A DNA stretch of 64,000 nt from Planctomycetaceae bacterium (GTDB lineage: Bacteria; Planctomycetota; Planctomycetia; Planctomycetales; Planctomycetaceae). Location: positions 1 to 64,000 of the forward strand of contig JAJDEI010000108.1 of NCBI GenBank assembly GCA_029259845.1, read 5' to 3'. Below are positions 29,027 to 38,171 of the stretch, piece after piece. The notes under the pieces are model-generated. The model was not told the DNA's origin and did not search any database. It saw only the letters and a program-made list of their open reading frames with translations. The position numbers were made by a program, and so were the translations under genes. Position 1 is the first letter of the stretch. Every line of letters starts with the position of its first letter.

Positions 29027-30226
29027 ATGCCCAAGCCCCGGCCTGACATTCCGCATGTCGCGATTCTCATCGAAACCTCTCGTTCTTACGGTCGTGGCCT
29101 GTTGCGCGGGGTGCGAAAATTCCTCTCCCTGCGCGGGCCGTGGTCCGTGTTCGTTGAGTCGCGAGGTCTGGAGTCGAGTCTCCCTCCCTGGCTGGAGAAT
29201 TGGCACGGAGACGGAATTCTCACTCGAACCGACTCTCAGAAAATGTCGGACGTTATCAGCAGAGTGGGCGTTCCCACGGTGGAATTACGGGCGACTCGCT
29301 TACCGGTCGGTTTCCCCTTCGTCGGTGTTGATAATCAGGCCACTGGCCGAATCGTCGCCGAGCATCTTCTCAATCGGGGATTCCAGCGGTTCGGGATTTA
29401 CGACCTGGTCGTGGAAACGTATTTCAAGCAGCGGACCGAGGGCTTTCTTGCTGCCGTCTCGAAAATGGGTTATTCGACAAGTGTGCTGCATGCTTCGGGA
29501 CATCGGGAGCGCCCCGTAGACTGGGAACGCAACCAGGACAGACTGGTGAAATGGCTCCGTGAACTCCCCAAACCGGTAGGGCTCATGGCCTGCACCGACC
29601 AATTAGGTTTCTGGCTGCTCGACGCTTGTCGCCGAGCGGGAATCTCCGTTCCGGAAGAAGTTGCCGTCGTGGGAGCCGACGATGACGAAACGCTTTGCGA
29701 AATCTCGATCCCTCCGATGTCCAGCGTCCGGTTCAATGCGGAACGGATTGGTTACGATGCGGCGCATTTATTGGATTCGCTGATGGCCGGAGGCGAAGTC
29801 CCAACGAGCCCGCTGCTCATCCCACCGCTGGGAATCACGGCGCGACAGTCTTCGGACATCTTGGCGATTGAGGACCGGGACCTGGCGGATGCACTGCAGT
29901 TCATCCGGCAGCGCGCGTGTCACGGCATCGCGGTAACGGATATCCTGCGGGTCGTTCCGATCTCCCGCAGCTCATTGGAACGAGGCATTCGAGATCTGCT
30001 CGGGAGATCCCCCCAGGCGGAGATCACGCGGATTAAGATTGAACGGGCCAAAAACCTGTTGGTTATGACCGACTGCACCCTCGATGTGATTGCGAAACAA
30101 TCGGGCTTCAACTCCGCCCAAGTCCTGTGCGAATGTTTTCGGAGAAACGTCGGAATGACACCCGTAACCCATCGCAAAAAGACTCGTGCCGGCAAGAAGC
30201 GGGTTTTTCCGGGAAGTGCGGATTAA
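29027..30226 (+). CDS. XylR-type AraC-family transcriptional regulator
   Basis: This 399-residue protein begins HVAILIETSRSYGRGLLRGV, the hallmark N-terminus of the XylR-like family that planctomycetes use in many copies. Residues about 10-270 form a periplasmic-binding-like sugar-sensing domain, with FVGVDNQATGRIVAEHLL and VAVVGADDDETLCE. The C-terminal about 100 residues form an AraC helix-turn-helix pair (DILRVVPISRSSLERGIRDLLG and the second helix pair IAKQSGFNSAQVLCECFRRN). It probably binds a carbohydrate and activates a catabolic or export operon, but its target is not evident in the window. Confidence 0.92.
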   Translation: MPKPRPDIPHVAILIETSRSYGRGLLRGVRKFLSLRGPWSVFVESRGLESSLPPWLENWHGDGILTRTDSQKMSDVISRVGVPTVELRATRLPVGFPFVGVDNQATGRIVAEHLLNRGFQRFGIYDLVVETYFKQRTEGFLAAVSKMGYSTSVLHASGHRERPVDWERNQDRLVKWLRELPKPVGLMACTDQLGFWLLDACRRAGISVPEEVAVVGADDDETLCEISIPPMSSVRFNAERIGYDAAHLLDSLMAGGEVPTSPLLIPPLGITARQSSDILAIEDRDLADALQFIRQRACHGIAVTDILRVVPISRSSLERGIRDLLGRSPQAEITRIKIERAKNLLVMTDCTLDVIAKQSGFNSAQVLCECFRRNVGMTPVTHRKKTRAGKKRVFPGSAD

Positions 30227-30764
30227 CGTCTCCGGAACAGGCGATTTCGTGATTCCTCTGACTGGGGCCAGGCGAACAGGGCGGGGCTCAGCCCACGGGG
30301 AAGTCAAGTTACTTGCGACGGCTCTGGTCCGCTCGCTGCTCGACCGGCCAGAGACGCGTTTTGCCGGCGGCGGGCTCGCGGACCTGTTTGACCAGCACGC
30401 CCTGAACAGTCCCGGTCAGATCGTGGATTGGCTGCAGGCGATGTTTCTCGCCGGGACGCAGGTCAATGCAGGCTTCGTCGGCCCGCATCCGAGCCTCACG
30501 GACCTGGACGCCGGCGACCTCCGCTTCCACACCGACTTTCGACAGGTGTACGCGGCCATTCTCGATGACTGGCTGGGCTGTCCGAGCGGGCCGGTCCTCG
30601 GCGGCGAGTATCCGCCGGCGCACGCCATTCGAGGTTAGCCGCCCACAAGTTCTGACAGACCACCCCAACCAGCGGGGTGGAATCGGCTTCGTGGCTCTCC
30701 TACCCTTGGTGGCGCAGGCCGGCGATCGGCTTGCGAAACACGTATCGATCACCAAGGTTTTCGC
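30227..30764. other. Intergenic region holding a DUF1501 remnant and degraded coding sequence
   Basis: About 540 bp without an intact gene. Bases 30459-30638 encode a DUF1501 C-terminus (annotated separately). On the minus strand, about 30309-30455 reads as a protein-like tail (LRPGEKHRLQPIHDL, then GTVQGVLVKQV and EPAAGKTRLW). I cannot name it, and it may be the end of a second broken gene. Confidence 0.45.
30459..30638 (+). pseudogene. DUF1501 family protein, C-terminal remnant
   Basis: About 60 codons read as NAGFVGPHPSLTDLDAGDL, then HTDFRQVYAAILDDWLG and VLGGEYPP, ending at TAG. This is the conserved C-terminus of DUF1501 proteins: PSLTDLD..GDL, HTDFR.VYA..LD.WLG, VLGG. The rest of the roughly 450-residue family domain is missing. 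The upstream in-frame codons have no similarity and no start site, so this is a decayed gene or deletion scar. DUF1501 genes normally sit after DUF1553 or DUF1800 partners in planctomycetes, and none is nearby. Confidence 0.65.
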
Positions 30765-31586
30765 ATGCCGTCTGAACCGCTGCTTTACGAGACTCACTGT
30801 CACACGCCGTTGTGCAAACATGCCGTGGGGGAGCCGGAGGAATACGCGGCTGTCGCCCAAGCCCGCGGGCTGCGCGGGTTGATCGTGACCTGCCACAATC
30901 CGCTGCCGGAAGGCCATTCGGCCCATGTGCGAATGGGGGTGGAAGAGTTGGACGCGTACGTTGAGTTGGTGGCCCGCGCGCGGGAGACGTGGGCCGGTCG
31001 CGTGGATGTGTGCCTCGGCATCGAAGCCGACTACTGGCCCGGCTATGAGGGTTGGTTGGAGGACCAGTTGGCGTCAGCCGATTTCCACTTCGTGCTCGGA
31101 TCGGTCCATCCGCAGACTCCCGAATACCGCAAGACATACGCCGTCTCCGACCCGGTGGAAGCACAGCGGGTCTACTTTGGCATGCTCGCCGACGCGGCCG
31201 AAACCGGCCTGTATGATTCGCTGTCGCATCCCGATCTGATTAAGAACGAGACCGCGACTGCGTGGAAGCCGGACGAGATCCTGGATGACATCCGGCGGGC
31301 ACTCGACCGCATCGCAAGAACGGGAATCGCGATGGAGCTGAACACCTCCGGAGTCCGCAAAGTGATTTCCGAGATGAACCCCTTTCCCCGGATGCTCGTC
31401 GAGATGCGCGCGCGTGAGATTCCGGTGACGCTGGGGGCGGACGCTCACGACCCGCAGCGAGTCGGCGACCGCTTCGTTGAAGCCCTCGAGTTGCTGGCCT
31501 CCTGCGGTTACGAGCACGTGAGCCTGTTCCAAAATCGGCAGCGACGACAAGTCCCGATCAAGGATGCGATGGCCAGCCTGGAATAG
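30765..31586 (+). CDS. PHP-domain histidinol-phosphatase (HisK/HisJ type)
   Basis: This 273-residue enzyme is of the PHP metallophosphoesterase family. ETHCHTPLCKHAVGEPEEYA gives the first metal-binding His pair. Further blocks are LIVTCHNPLPEG, VCLGIEADY, FHFVLGSVHP, SLSHPDLIKN, MELNTSG and the late VTLGADAHDPQRVGD. The length and motif order fit the histidinol-phosphatase branch, which makes histidinol from its phosphate. Other PHP phosphatase roles remain possible, and there are no other histidine genes in the window. Confidence 0.85.
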   Translation: MPSEPLLYETHCHTPLCKHAVGEPEEYAAVAQARGLRGLIVTCHNPLPEGHSAHVRMGVEELDAYVELVARARETWAGRVDVCLGIEADYWPGYEGWLEDQLASADFHFVLGSVHPQTPEYRKTYAVSDPVEAQRVYFGMLADAAETGLYDSLSHPDLIKNETATAWKPDEILDDIRRALDRIARTGIAMELNTSGVRKVISEMNPFPRMLVEMRAREIPVTLGADAHDPQRVGDRFVEALELLASCGYEHVSLFQNRQRRQVPIKDAMASLE

Positions 31587-31803
31587 GCCCTGATGGCGAT
31601 GCGCATCTGTTGGTCTGAGCGTCAGGAAAAGGCGATGATTCGTGGTTGGCGGCCGATCTCCGATCGACACCGACGCCGGCACCGAACGAATTGTCCCTGA
31701 CGGAATCCCGAACGGCCCAGTCCCTGCCCGCGCGCGGAGTTGCGGTCCGGTTGCCGGGCTCTACACTTTGAGGTCACCCTCCCTGTCCGGCCCGAGTTTG
31801 GCG

Positions 31804-33072
31804 ATGACCGAGCATTCCGTTCCTCCGCCGCTGACACCGCAGAATGGCGAAGAGAACGCTGCCGGCGACGAAGCCGAAATCCTCGGACGCACCGACCTCG
31901 CCGGGCAAACGGCTGACGAGGGGCGGGGGCGTATCTTTCCCTGCGAGCAGTGCGGGGCCGACCTCGTCTTTCACATCGGTGAGCAGCGGCTGAAGTGCCC
32001 CTTCTGCGGTGCCGAAAAGGACTTGGAGTTGCGGGCGGATGCCGCCGTCGGCGAGCAGGACTTTCTCGCCAGGCTCGAGCGGATCGAGCAGAACCGTGAA
32101 CGGGAGCGGGACGGTGGCGGGAAAGTCGGTGGCGCGAAAGCCGGCGAATCGCGAGTCGGCGGCAGACAGGATGGCGGCTCATCCGACGTCGCGCCGAGGG
32201 CAAGCGAGGTCAGGTGTGAGTCGTGCGGCGGAACGGTCGTCTTTACCGGGACACTGACGAGCAGCGAATGCCCTTACTGCGGATCGCCCATCCAGCGAGA
32301 ACATGTGCACGCGGCGACCCGCCGCATTCCGGTTGACGGTGTCCTGCCGTTTCTCGTCGACCGCGACCGGGCCGCAGAGGCACTGGCCCAATGGGTGCGG
32401 TCACGATGGTTCGCTCCCAACGAGTTTCTGAAACGGGGCGTCACCGCGAAATTCAACGGCGTCTACCTTCCGTACTGGACATACGACACGCTGACATTCT
32501 CGGTCTACCGGGGGGAGCGAGGCGAGGACACCACAACGACGGTTGGCTCGGGCAAGAACCGGCGGACGGTCACACGCACGGACTGGTATCCGGCATCGGG
32601 AAGCTTTCAGCGCTTCTTCGACGATGTGCTGGTGATCGCTGCGGAAGAGCTGCCGCGCGGCTATCTGCGCGGGCTGGAACCGTGGCCTCTGGCGAAGTAC
32701 CTGCCGTTTACGCAACAGGTGCTGGCCGGTTTCCTGGCGAGAACGTACGACGTCTCGTTGAAGCAGGGCTTTCAGGAGGCGAAGCAACGGATCGATGAGG
32801 CCCTGCATGCGGAGACGTGCCGCCGCATCGGCGGAGACCGGCAGCGGGTGCACTCCCTCAAGAGCCGGTACGACGCAATCACCTACAAACACTTGCTGTT
32901 GCCGGTCTGGATGATGGCGTACCGCTATCACGGGAAGCCGTACCGGGTGTTCGTCAACGCGGGCACTGGTGAGGTCCAGGGGGAGCGACCGTACAGTGTG
33001 TGGAAGATCGCGTTCGCGGTGTTGGGCGGAGCGATCGCTGCCGGCTTAGGAATCGTTTTCTCGCAGCAGTGA
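31804..33072 (+). CDS. Zinc-ribbon protein with C-terminal membrane helix
   Basis: The protein has 422 residues from the ATG at 31804; the frame extends upstream, but that stretch looks non-coding. Two zinc ribbons are visible: CEQCGADLVFHIGEQRLKCPFCG near residue 45 is here described by its pairs CEQC and CPFC, and a second by CESC and CPYC. A charged linker separates them. The remainder contains FNGVYLPYWTYDTLTFSVY, a GSGKNRRTVTRTDW loop and LLPVWMMAYRYHGKPYRVFV. A C-terminal helix is IAFAVLGGAIAAGLGIVF. It resembles TFIIB-type zinc finger membrane proteins of bacteria; function is unknown. Confidence 0.75.
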   Translation: MTEHSVPPPLTPQNGEENAAGDEAEILGRTDLAGQTADEGRGRIFPCEQCGADLVFHIGEQRLKCPFCGAEKDLELRADAAVGEQDFLARLERIEQNRERERDGGGKVGGAKAGESRVGGRQDGGSSDVAPRASEVRCESCGGTVVFTGTLTSSECPYCGSPIQREHVHAATRRIPVDGVLPFLVDRDRAAEALAQWVRSRWFAPNEFLKRGVTAKFNGVYLPYWTYDTLTFSVYRGERGEDTTTTVGSGKNRRTVTRTDWYPASGSFQRFFDDVLVIAAEELPRGYLRGLEPWPLAKYLPFTQQVLAGFLARTYDVSLKQGFQEAKQRIDEALHAETCRRIGGDRQRVHSLKSRYDAITYKHLLLPVWMMAYRYHGKPYRVFVNAGTGEVQGERPYSVWKIAFAVLGGAIAAGLGIVFSQQ

Positions 33073-33108
33073 TCGGGTGGGACGCGGCGGCTGGACGGCT
33101 GACGAACG

Positions 33109-34032
33109 TCAGGAGTCGAGGCCCAACGTGCGGCGGATGTGTTCCCACGGCTGGATGTAGGTCGCAAACGGCAGCCCGTCGACGGTTGGCTCCGGGCGGA
33201 ACGTGCAGCCGTCGATGGCCGGACCGTCGGCAACCATGCGGCTGAGTCCATGTTCGATGCGTGCGGATCCCCAGGATTGGAGCGGGGCGAAATCCGCGCG
33301 ATGCATGCAGACCGCGGCGGCGAGGGCCATCGCTCCCCAGTCGCTGACGCCGGCGAGGACCGTCCGGTCGGTGATGGTCCGGCAGGCGTTGGGAGGGGGG
33401 GGACGCGTGTCGCCGACCTGCTGCCAGTAGCCGCCCATGCCGATTTCGTTGCCTCCGTCTCCAATGCCAATCGTGCGGATGTGAGACGGCCGCTGCTCGA
33501 AGAGCCGATAAAGATCGGCGGACCAGTCATCGATCGGAGTGTCCCGCATGTTCCGGCATTGATCCTGGCCGGGGGCGCTCGCCATCGTCGGACCGACCCG
33601 CTCGACCGAGACCAGATGCGTCAGCGATTGCTGCCGCGGGTCGCTCCAGAACGACTCGTGCCAGGCTGCGGATGCACGGGAGCAAACGGGGCAGGCCATC
33701 AGTTCAAGTTCCGCTCCGCAGGCGTTGACGGCCGCGCGAATCGCTGCCGAACACAGCTCGTCGGTGATCAAACAAACATCCCATCCGGTCGACTGGAGCA
33801 CGTCCGCGAGCAAAATGGCTCCGATCGGCCCGTCGGTTTCCGCTGCCGGAGTCGGTGCGTCGGGAACATAAAACCCGGTGACAATGCCGACGGACCGGGC
33901 CTCTGCCGCCAGGTCTTCGCCGGCCAATCGCAAGTGATCCGCGCACGGTCGGTTTGCCGCAGGGAATTCAGCGAGAAATCCGCGACCGGCGGGGTCCCGA
34001 TGGATCCACTTCTCGATTTCAATCAGTCGCAT
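33109..34032 (-). CDS. D-glutamate cyclase-like protein (DUF4392)
   Basis: This 307-residue protein has the family features: an early VGIVTGFYVP segment, DGPIGAILLADVL, and the strongly conserved IRTIGIGDGGNEIGMG. A C-terminal RTVLAGVSDWGAMALAAAV follows. These match the DUF4392 domain, which forms the cyclase part of mammalian D-glutamate cyclase that converts D-glutamate to 5-oxo-D-proline. The bacterial activity is inferred. It may recycle peptidoglycan-derived D-glutamate. It is convergent with the zinc-ribbon gene, and no hydantoinase or murI partner is nearby. Confidence 0.85.
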   Translation of the reverse strand: MRLIEIEKWIHRDPAGRGFLAEFPAANRPCADHLRLAGEDLAAEARSVGIVTGFYVPDAPTPAAETDGPIGAILLADVLQSTGWDVCLITDELCSAAIRAAVNACGAELELMACPVCSRASAAWHESFWSDPRQQSLTHLVSVERVGPTMASAPGQDQCRNMRDTPIDDWSADLYRLFEQRPSHIRTIGIGDGGNEIGMGGYWQQVGDTRPPPPNACRTITDRTVLAGVSDWGAMALAAAVCMHRADFAPLQSWGSARIEHGLSRMVADGPAIDGCTFRPEPTVDGLPFATYIQPWEHIRRTLGLDS

Positions 34033-34675
34033 CGATCGCCTCTCGAAGTCGTCGGCTCGACGGGGACCCGCCGAGGGTGGGAGTTTTTCTCAACACGTCC
34101 CCAAACACCCGGTGTCTCGAACCAACGGGGACACGGAGGTGCCTGATTTCAGCGGCGATGGCCCTCAGTTTTTCCCGGAATGATGAGACAGCGGGTGTTT
34201 CCACCAAAAATCTCACCAGCTCACCGGGCATGTCACCCTGACGACAACGTCGATTCTTGCACGCTCGCCACCAGATTGTCCATCAACCGGTGGTCATGGC
34301 TTCGTGTGGCGGCGGGCTGCGGGGGCAGGGCGGTGGTGGGATGAATTTTTTGAGGGGGTGTCATGATCCGGTCATGGGGAATCGAATTTGCCACGGATCG
34401 CAATGTGAGGAAACCGCACACTGCGACTTTCCGCAGACACAATACATGATTGTGCACAACGATTCTCAGCGTCGGGAAACGGCACCAAGCCCTCTTCCAG
34501 CTTGTGAGAAATCCGGCGATGGACCTCACTTGACGGTTGCGGCGACAAATTGAAGTTGCCATGATCCTCGCATCTCTGGCTCCGGTTTGGGAGCCGATGC
34601 GCTCAATTCTCATAAGCGACTCACTTGTACGGACCTCGCACATGTGCGGCCCGTGCAGGTTTGCATTCAGTCTCC
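34033..34675. other. Intergenic region upstream of the respiratory cluster
   Basis: About 640 bp separating the divergent D-glutamate cyclase gene and the Rieske gene. It must hold the promoter of the long respiratory gene series. A TTGACGG motif lies near 34532, but no matching -10 element is convincing. No gene or RNA was recognised. Confidence 0.4.
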
Positions 34676-35794
34676 ATGGCCAAACAGAAGCTGACAACCG
34701 AGGAGATTCTCGCCAAGGCGCGCCAGTCGGGTGCGCAGGGACCCGGAGGTGGTGGCGAAGCGGCTGCCGCACCGGAGTCGGCATCGCCTGAAAAAGCTTC
34801 CGGTTCGGCATCGGAGCCGGCCAAGGCTTCGGCGGGAAAGACTGCCGCCAAACCCGGCTCAACGGCCGACATTCTTGCTGCGGCTCGGGCTCAGAAACCC
34901 GGGGGCGCAGCTGGCAAGGCGGGATCGGCTTCCAAGCCAGCCTCGCAGCCTGCTTCGACCTCGGATGTTCTGGCTGCTGCCCGTTCGCAGGGGGCGGGGG
35001 CAGCGAAAAAGCCCGCCGCCAAGCCGGGTTCCACATCGGATATTCTCGCTGCCGCGCGGGCTACGGCTGGTGGATCTGCGGCGAAGCCTGCCAGGCCGGC
35101 AGTCGGCAAGGCCTCTTCGGAGCCGTCGTCGGCTCCCCGTTCGGCGGGTCAGCGACCGTCTGTTCAGGAAATGGTGCAAGCGGCCCGGAAGGGGGCTCCC
35201 ATTGCCGCTGCGGCTGCGAAGCCAAAGCTGCCGGCGCGGCCTCCCCTGCCGTCGCGCAAGTCGGCGAGTGCCCCGACGCGGCGATCGTTCTTCGGTTCGG
35301 CAATCGTGTGGGTGACGGAGCCGTTCCTGGCGGCATGGGTGGCGATGGGGGCCATTGCTGCCACCTGGGGCTTGGCAACTGCCCGGTTCATGATGCCCAA
35401 TATGATCGTCGAGCCGCCGACAAAGTTCAAAGTTGGCCCGCCGTCGGATTATCCGCCCGGGACGGTTTCTACGAAGTGGAAAGCGGCTCGCGGCATCTGG
35501 GTTGTTAACGCTGAGTACGACGGTCGTAATCTCGTCTACGCGTTGGCTACGGTCTGTACGCACTTGGGGTGCACGCCGAACTGGCTCGAGGGTGAGCAGA
35601 AATTCAAGTGTCCGTGTCATGGGTCGGGGTTCTACATCACCGGGATCAACTTCGAGGGCCCGGCTCCGCGCCCCCTTGAGCGGATGGGGATTCGGCTGGC
35701 TGAGGATGGTTCGCTGGAGGTTGACAAGAGTGTCAAATTCCAGGAAGAGCTCGGCCAGTGGGAGGATGCGGCGTCGTTCGTCGAGGTGGCGTAA
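34676..35794 (+). CDS. Rieske [2Fe-2S] protein with repeat-rich N-terminal extension
   Basis: The protein has 372 residues from the ATG at 34676. Residues 1-200 are Ala/Pro/Lys-rich and carry five degenerate copies of a (S/T)xx(D/E)(I/V)LxxAR motif: TTEEILAKAR, STADILAAAR, STSDVLAAAR, STSDILAAAR, SVQEMVQAAR. A Tat-like RRSFFGSAIVW leads into one membrane helix (about 205-235). The C-terminal Rieske domain has the cluster ligands in CTHLGC (about 294) and CPCHGSGF (about 312). It is the iron-sulphur subunit of the bc-type complex whose other genes follow; it oxidises quinol and reduces the c-type haems. Gap to the next gene is 68 bp. Confidence 0.95.
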   Translation: MAKQKLTTEEILAKARQSGAQGPGGGGEAAAAPESASPEKASGSASEPAKASAGKTAAKPGSTADILAAARAQKPGGAAGKAGSASKPASQPASTSDVLAAARSQGAGAAKKPAAKPGSTSDILAAARATAGGSAAKPARPAVGKASSEPSSAPRSAGQRPSVQEMVQAARKGAPIAAAAAKPKLPARPPLPSRKSASAPTRRSFFGSAIVWVTEPFLAAWVAMGAIAATWGLATARFMMPNMIVEPPTKFKVGPPSDYPPGTVSTKWKAARGIWVVNAEYDGRNLVYALATVCTHLGCTPNWLEGEQKFKCPCHGSGFYITGINFEGPAPRPLERMGIRLAEDGSLEVDKSVKFQEELGQWEDAASFVEVA

Positions 35795-35862
35795 GGGTGG
35801 ATGCGTGGGTGGTGCCTGCGGGTTTTGGCAAGCAATTTAAGACTGAATAACTGATAACTGGC

Positions 35863-36636
35863 ATGTCTGTCGGCGAATACATCAGGCAATCGCAGGTTTG
35901 GCGGAGCATTTTCCGGCATCCGGCGCCGTATGATCGGCGGAACCGGGCGGTTGTCATGTTGACCAACTTTTTTCTGCACCTGCACCCCGTCTCGGTCAAG
36001 CAGGGGGGGATTGCGCTCTCGTACACATGGTGTATGGGGGGTGTAACGTTCTTTTTGTTTCTCGTCGAAACGCTGACGGGTGTATTGTTGATGTTCTATT
36101 ATCGGCCCACGCTGGAGTGGGCGTTTCAGGATATTCGCGGACTGCGGGATGTGACAACGCTGGGTGTCATGCGCGAGATCCATCGCTGGGGGGCCCATGC
36201 GATGGTGATTACCGTGTGGTTGCACATGTACCGAGTTTTTCTGACGGGGAGTTATAAGCCGCCGCGCGAGTTCAACTGGGTGGTTGGCGTGCTGTTGCTC
36301 GTGTTGACGTTGCTGTTGTCCTTTACCGGTTATTTGCTGCCGTGGGACCAGTTAGCGATCTGGGCGATTACCGTCGGGTCGAACATGGCGCGGGCGACGC
36401 CCGTGCTGGGGCACGAGGGTCCTGGTTTTCAGTTACTGAATATTGGCGGCTATGATTTGATTACCAGTGCGAGTGATGCTCGCTTCCTGTTGCTGGGGAG
36501 CCGGTTTGTGGGTGAGGAGACACTCAACCGGTTCTACATTCTGCACTGCGTCGCGATTCCGCTCGTCGTCGCCACGCTTATTGCCATTCATTTTTGGCGC
36601 GTCCGCAAGGACGGAGGCATTAGCCAGCCCTTGTAG
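35863..36636 (+). CDS. petB: Cytochrome b, N-terminal half (b6-like)
   Basis: This 257-residue membrane protein corresponds to the four-helix haem-binding half of cytochrome b. Visible features are HRWGAHAMVITVWLHMYRVF, SFTGYLLPWDQLAIWAITVG, the haem histidines in the two helices (HRWGAH..HMY and FYILHCVAIPLV..H), and LTGVLLMFYYRP. The split into a b6-like and a subunit IV-like gene is typical of b6f-type and Gram-positive bc complexes, and is seen in planctomycetes. It forms the quinol-oxidising and quinone-reducing core with the Rieske protein. Confidence 0.95.
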   Translation: MSVGEYIRQSQVWRSIFRHPAPYDRRNRAVVMLTNFFLHLHPVSVKQGGIALSYTWCMGGVTFFLFLVETLTGVLLMFYYRPTLEWAFQDIRGLRDVTTLGVMREIHRWGAHAMVITVWLHMYRVFLTGSYKPPREFNWVVGVLLLVLTLLLSFTGYLLPWDQLAIWAITVGSNMARATPVLGHEGPGFQLLNIGGYDLITSASDARFLLLGSRFVGEETLNRFYILHCVAIPLVVATLIAIHFWRVRKDGGISQPL

Positions 36637-36728
36637 GGCTGCGGTCGGCTTCCGGCGGTTCGTTGTCGTGGGGTCTCCGGGTCACGCTTGCCTGAACACC
36701 AAACGCTGAGAGCTAACAGCTTTTAACT

Positions 36729-38093
36729 ATGGACGCACATCCTGACCTGACGGTGAGCGTTATTCGCGGCCTCGGCTGGTTTTACCTGCTGGCGGCGGTG
36801 ATGAACGCGCTTTGGGCATATCGCGTCTTCCGGGGTGGCAAGTATTTCGATTCGGTCTTCGGGATCGAGCATGTTCCTCGTGCGGCCACATGGGCGATCT
36901 ATTCCGCCCTGTTGCTCATGCTTGCGACTGTGCATTTGATGACGCACAGTGACCCCGGCGATTTCCTTTTTCGGCTGCCGCTCGGGTTTAAGAACTTTGT
37001 CGACACGGTCATCGCCAATCCGATTAGCTACTTCGCTGTGTCGATGCTGTTGTTTGTCGCCATGATCTGGCTGCGAAAATGGTGGACGCGGCCGACGGTC
37101 GCGTGGGTGCTGCTCAATATTGTGGTGCTGTTTCTCGGCATTAGTATGACGGATTATGATTTCCGTCAGATTGTTGGCAAGCCGGACAACGTGCCGATTG
37201 TGGGGATGTTGTTCATTGTCGGTTTCTTTACGTGGCTGTACTTCTCCCGTTCGGTCGAGAACGACCGGCGGATTGCTTTGGGCGAACCGAAGCTTGAGGA
37301 TGAACAATCGGAGCAGGTCTTGGTCTGGCCGGACCTGGTCTATACTGAAATGATTTGCATGTTGCTGCTGACCGCCCTGCTTATCGTGTGGGGAGTGGCG
37401 TTGCAGGCACCGTTGGAAGAGCCGGCATCGGCCGTGCGGACGCCCAACCCATCGAAGGCGCCGTGGTATTTCCTGGGTTTGCAGGAGATGCTCGTCTATT
37501 ACGACCCCTGGATGGCGGGCGTCGTTCTTCCGAGTGTCATCGTTGTCGGCCTGATGGCGATTCCTTACATCGATTTCAACACCAAGGGGAACGGCTACTA
37601 TACGTTCGACGAGCGGAAATTCTCGGTGATCACGTTCCTGTTTGGGTTCCTCCCGTTATGGGTGGCGATGATTATCCTGGGGACGTTCATCCGTGGTCCA
37701 AACTGGAACATGTTCGGCCTGTATGAATACTGGGACGTGCATAAGTTGCAGGTGCTCAATAATGTCGATCTCTCCCAGTTGTTTTGGGTCGACTGGTTGG
37801 GGAAACCGCTGCCGAAAGCGGAGGCTGGCGTCGGCCTGGGGTCGCAGGTCGGGACGATCCTGCTGCGGGAATGGCTGGGGTTCGCCCTGGTGCTGGCGTA
37901 CCTGTTCCTACTGCCACCGCTGATGGCGGTGACCGTGTTTCGGAACTTCTTTGTCAAGATGGGCTTTGTGCGGTTCATGGTGCTGGCGGATCTCATTCTT
38001 TTCATGGGGGCCTTGCCCCTGAAGATGGGCCTGCGTTGGGCCTTTAATCTGAAGTACATCGTTTCGATTCCCGAGTGGTTTTTTAATATCTAG
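36729..38093 (+). CDS. Cytochrome b, C-terminal half, extended (subunit IV-like)
   Basis: This 454-residue membrane protein contains the cytochrome b C-terminal block RTPNPSKAPWYFLGLQEM, then LVYYDPWMAGVVLPSVIV. It has about nine to eleven hydrophobic helices in total, so it is much longer than the three-helix subunit IV (about 160 residues). The N-terminal 200 residues have about five extra helices with no clear family, and a further C-terminal bundle follows. PDLVYTEM, where PEWY or PEFY is usual, may be the ef-loop equivalent but this is uncertain. It completes the membrane core with the preceding gene. Confidence 0.88.
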   Translation: MDAHPDLTVSVIRGLGWFYLLAAVMNALWAYRVFRGGKYFDSVFGIEHVPRAATWAIYSALLLMLATVHLMTHSDPGDFLFRLPLGFKNFVDTVIANPISYFAVSMLLFVAMIWLRKWWTRPTVAWVLLNIVVLFLGISMTDYDFRQIVGKPDNVPIVGMLFIVGFFTWLYFSRSVENDRRIALGEPKLEDEQSEQVLVWPDLVYTEMICMLLLTALLIVWGVALQAPLEEPASAVRTPNPSKAPWYFLGLQEMLVYYDPWMAGVVLPSVIVVGLMAIPYIDFNTKGNGYYTFDERKFSVITFLFGFLPLWVAMIILGTFIRGPNWNMFGLYEYWDVHKLQVLNNVDLSQLFWVDWLGKPLPKAEAGVGLGSQVGTILLREWLGFALVLAYLFLLPPLMAVTVFRNFFVKMGFVRFMVLADLILFMGALPLKMGLRWAFNLKYIVSIPEWFFNI

Positions 38094-38171
38094 CTGTCAG
38101 CTATCCGTGTTCCGGGGAACGGTTTCCTGTCTCCTGCTGCATGCTGATGGCTGAACGCTGCGAGCTTCGAA

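Noticed and set aside
34233-35036. Minus-strand frame over the Rieske leader and N-terminus
   Set aside because: It is Pro/Arg-rich antisense of the Ala/Pro repeat region, with no domain.
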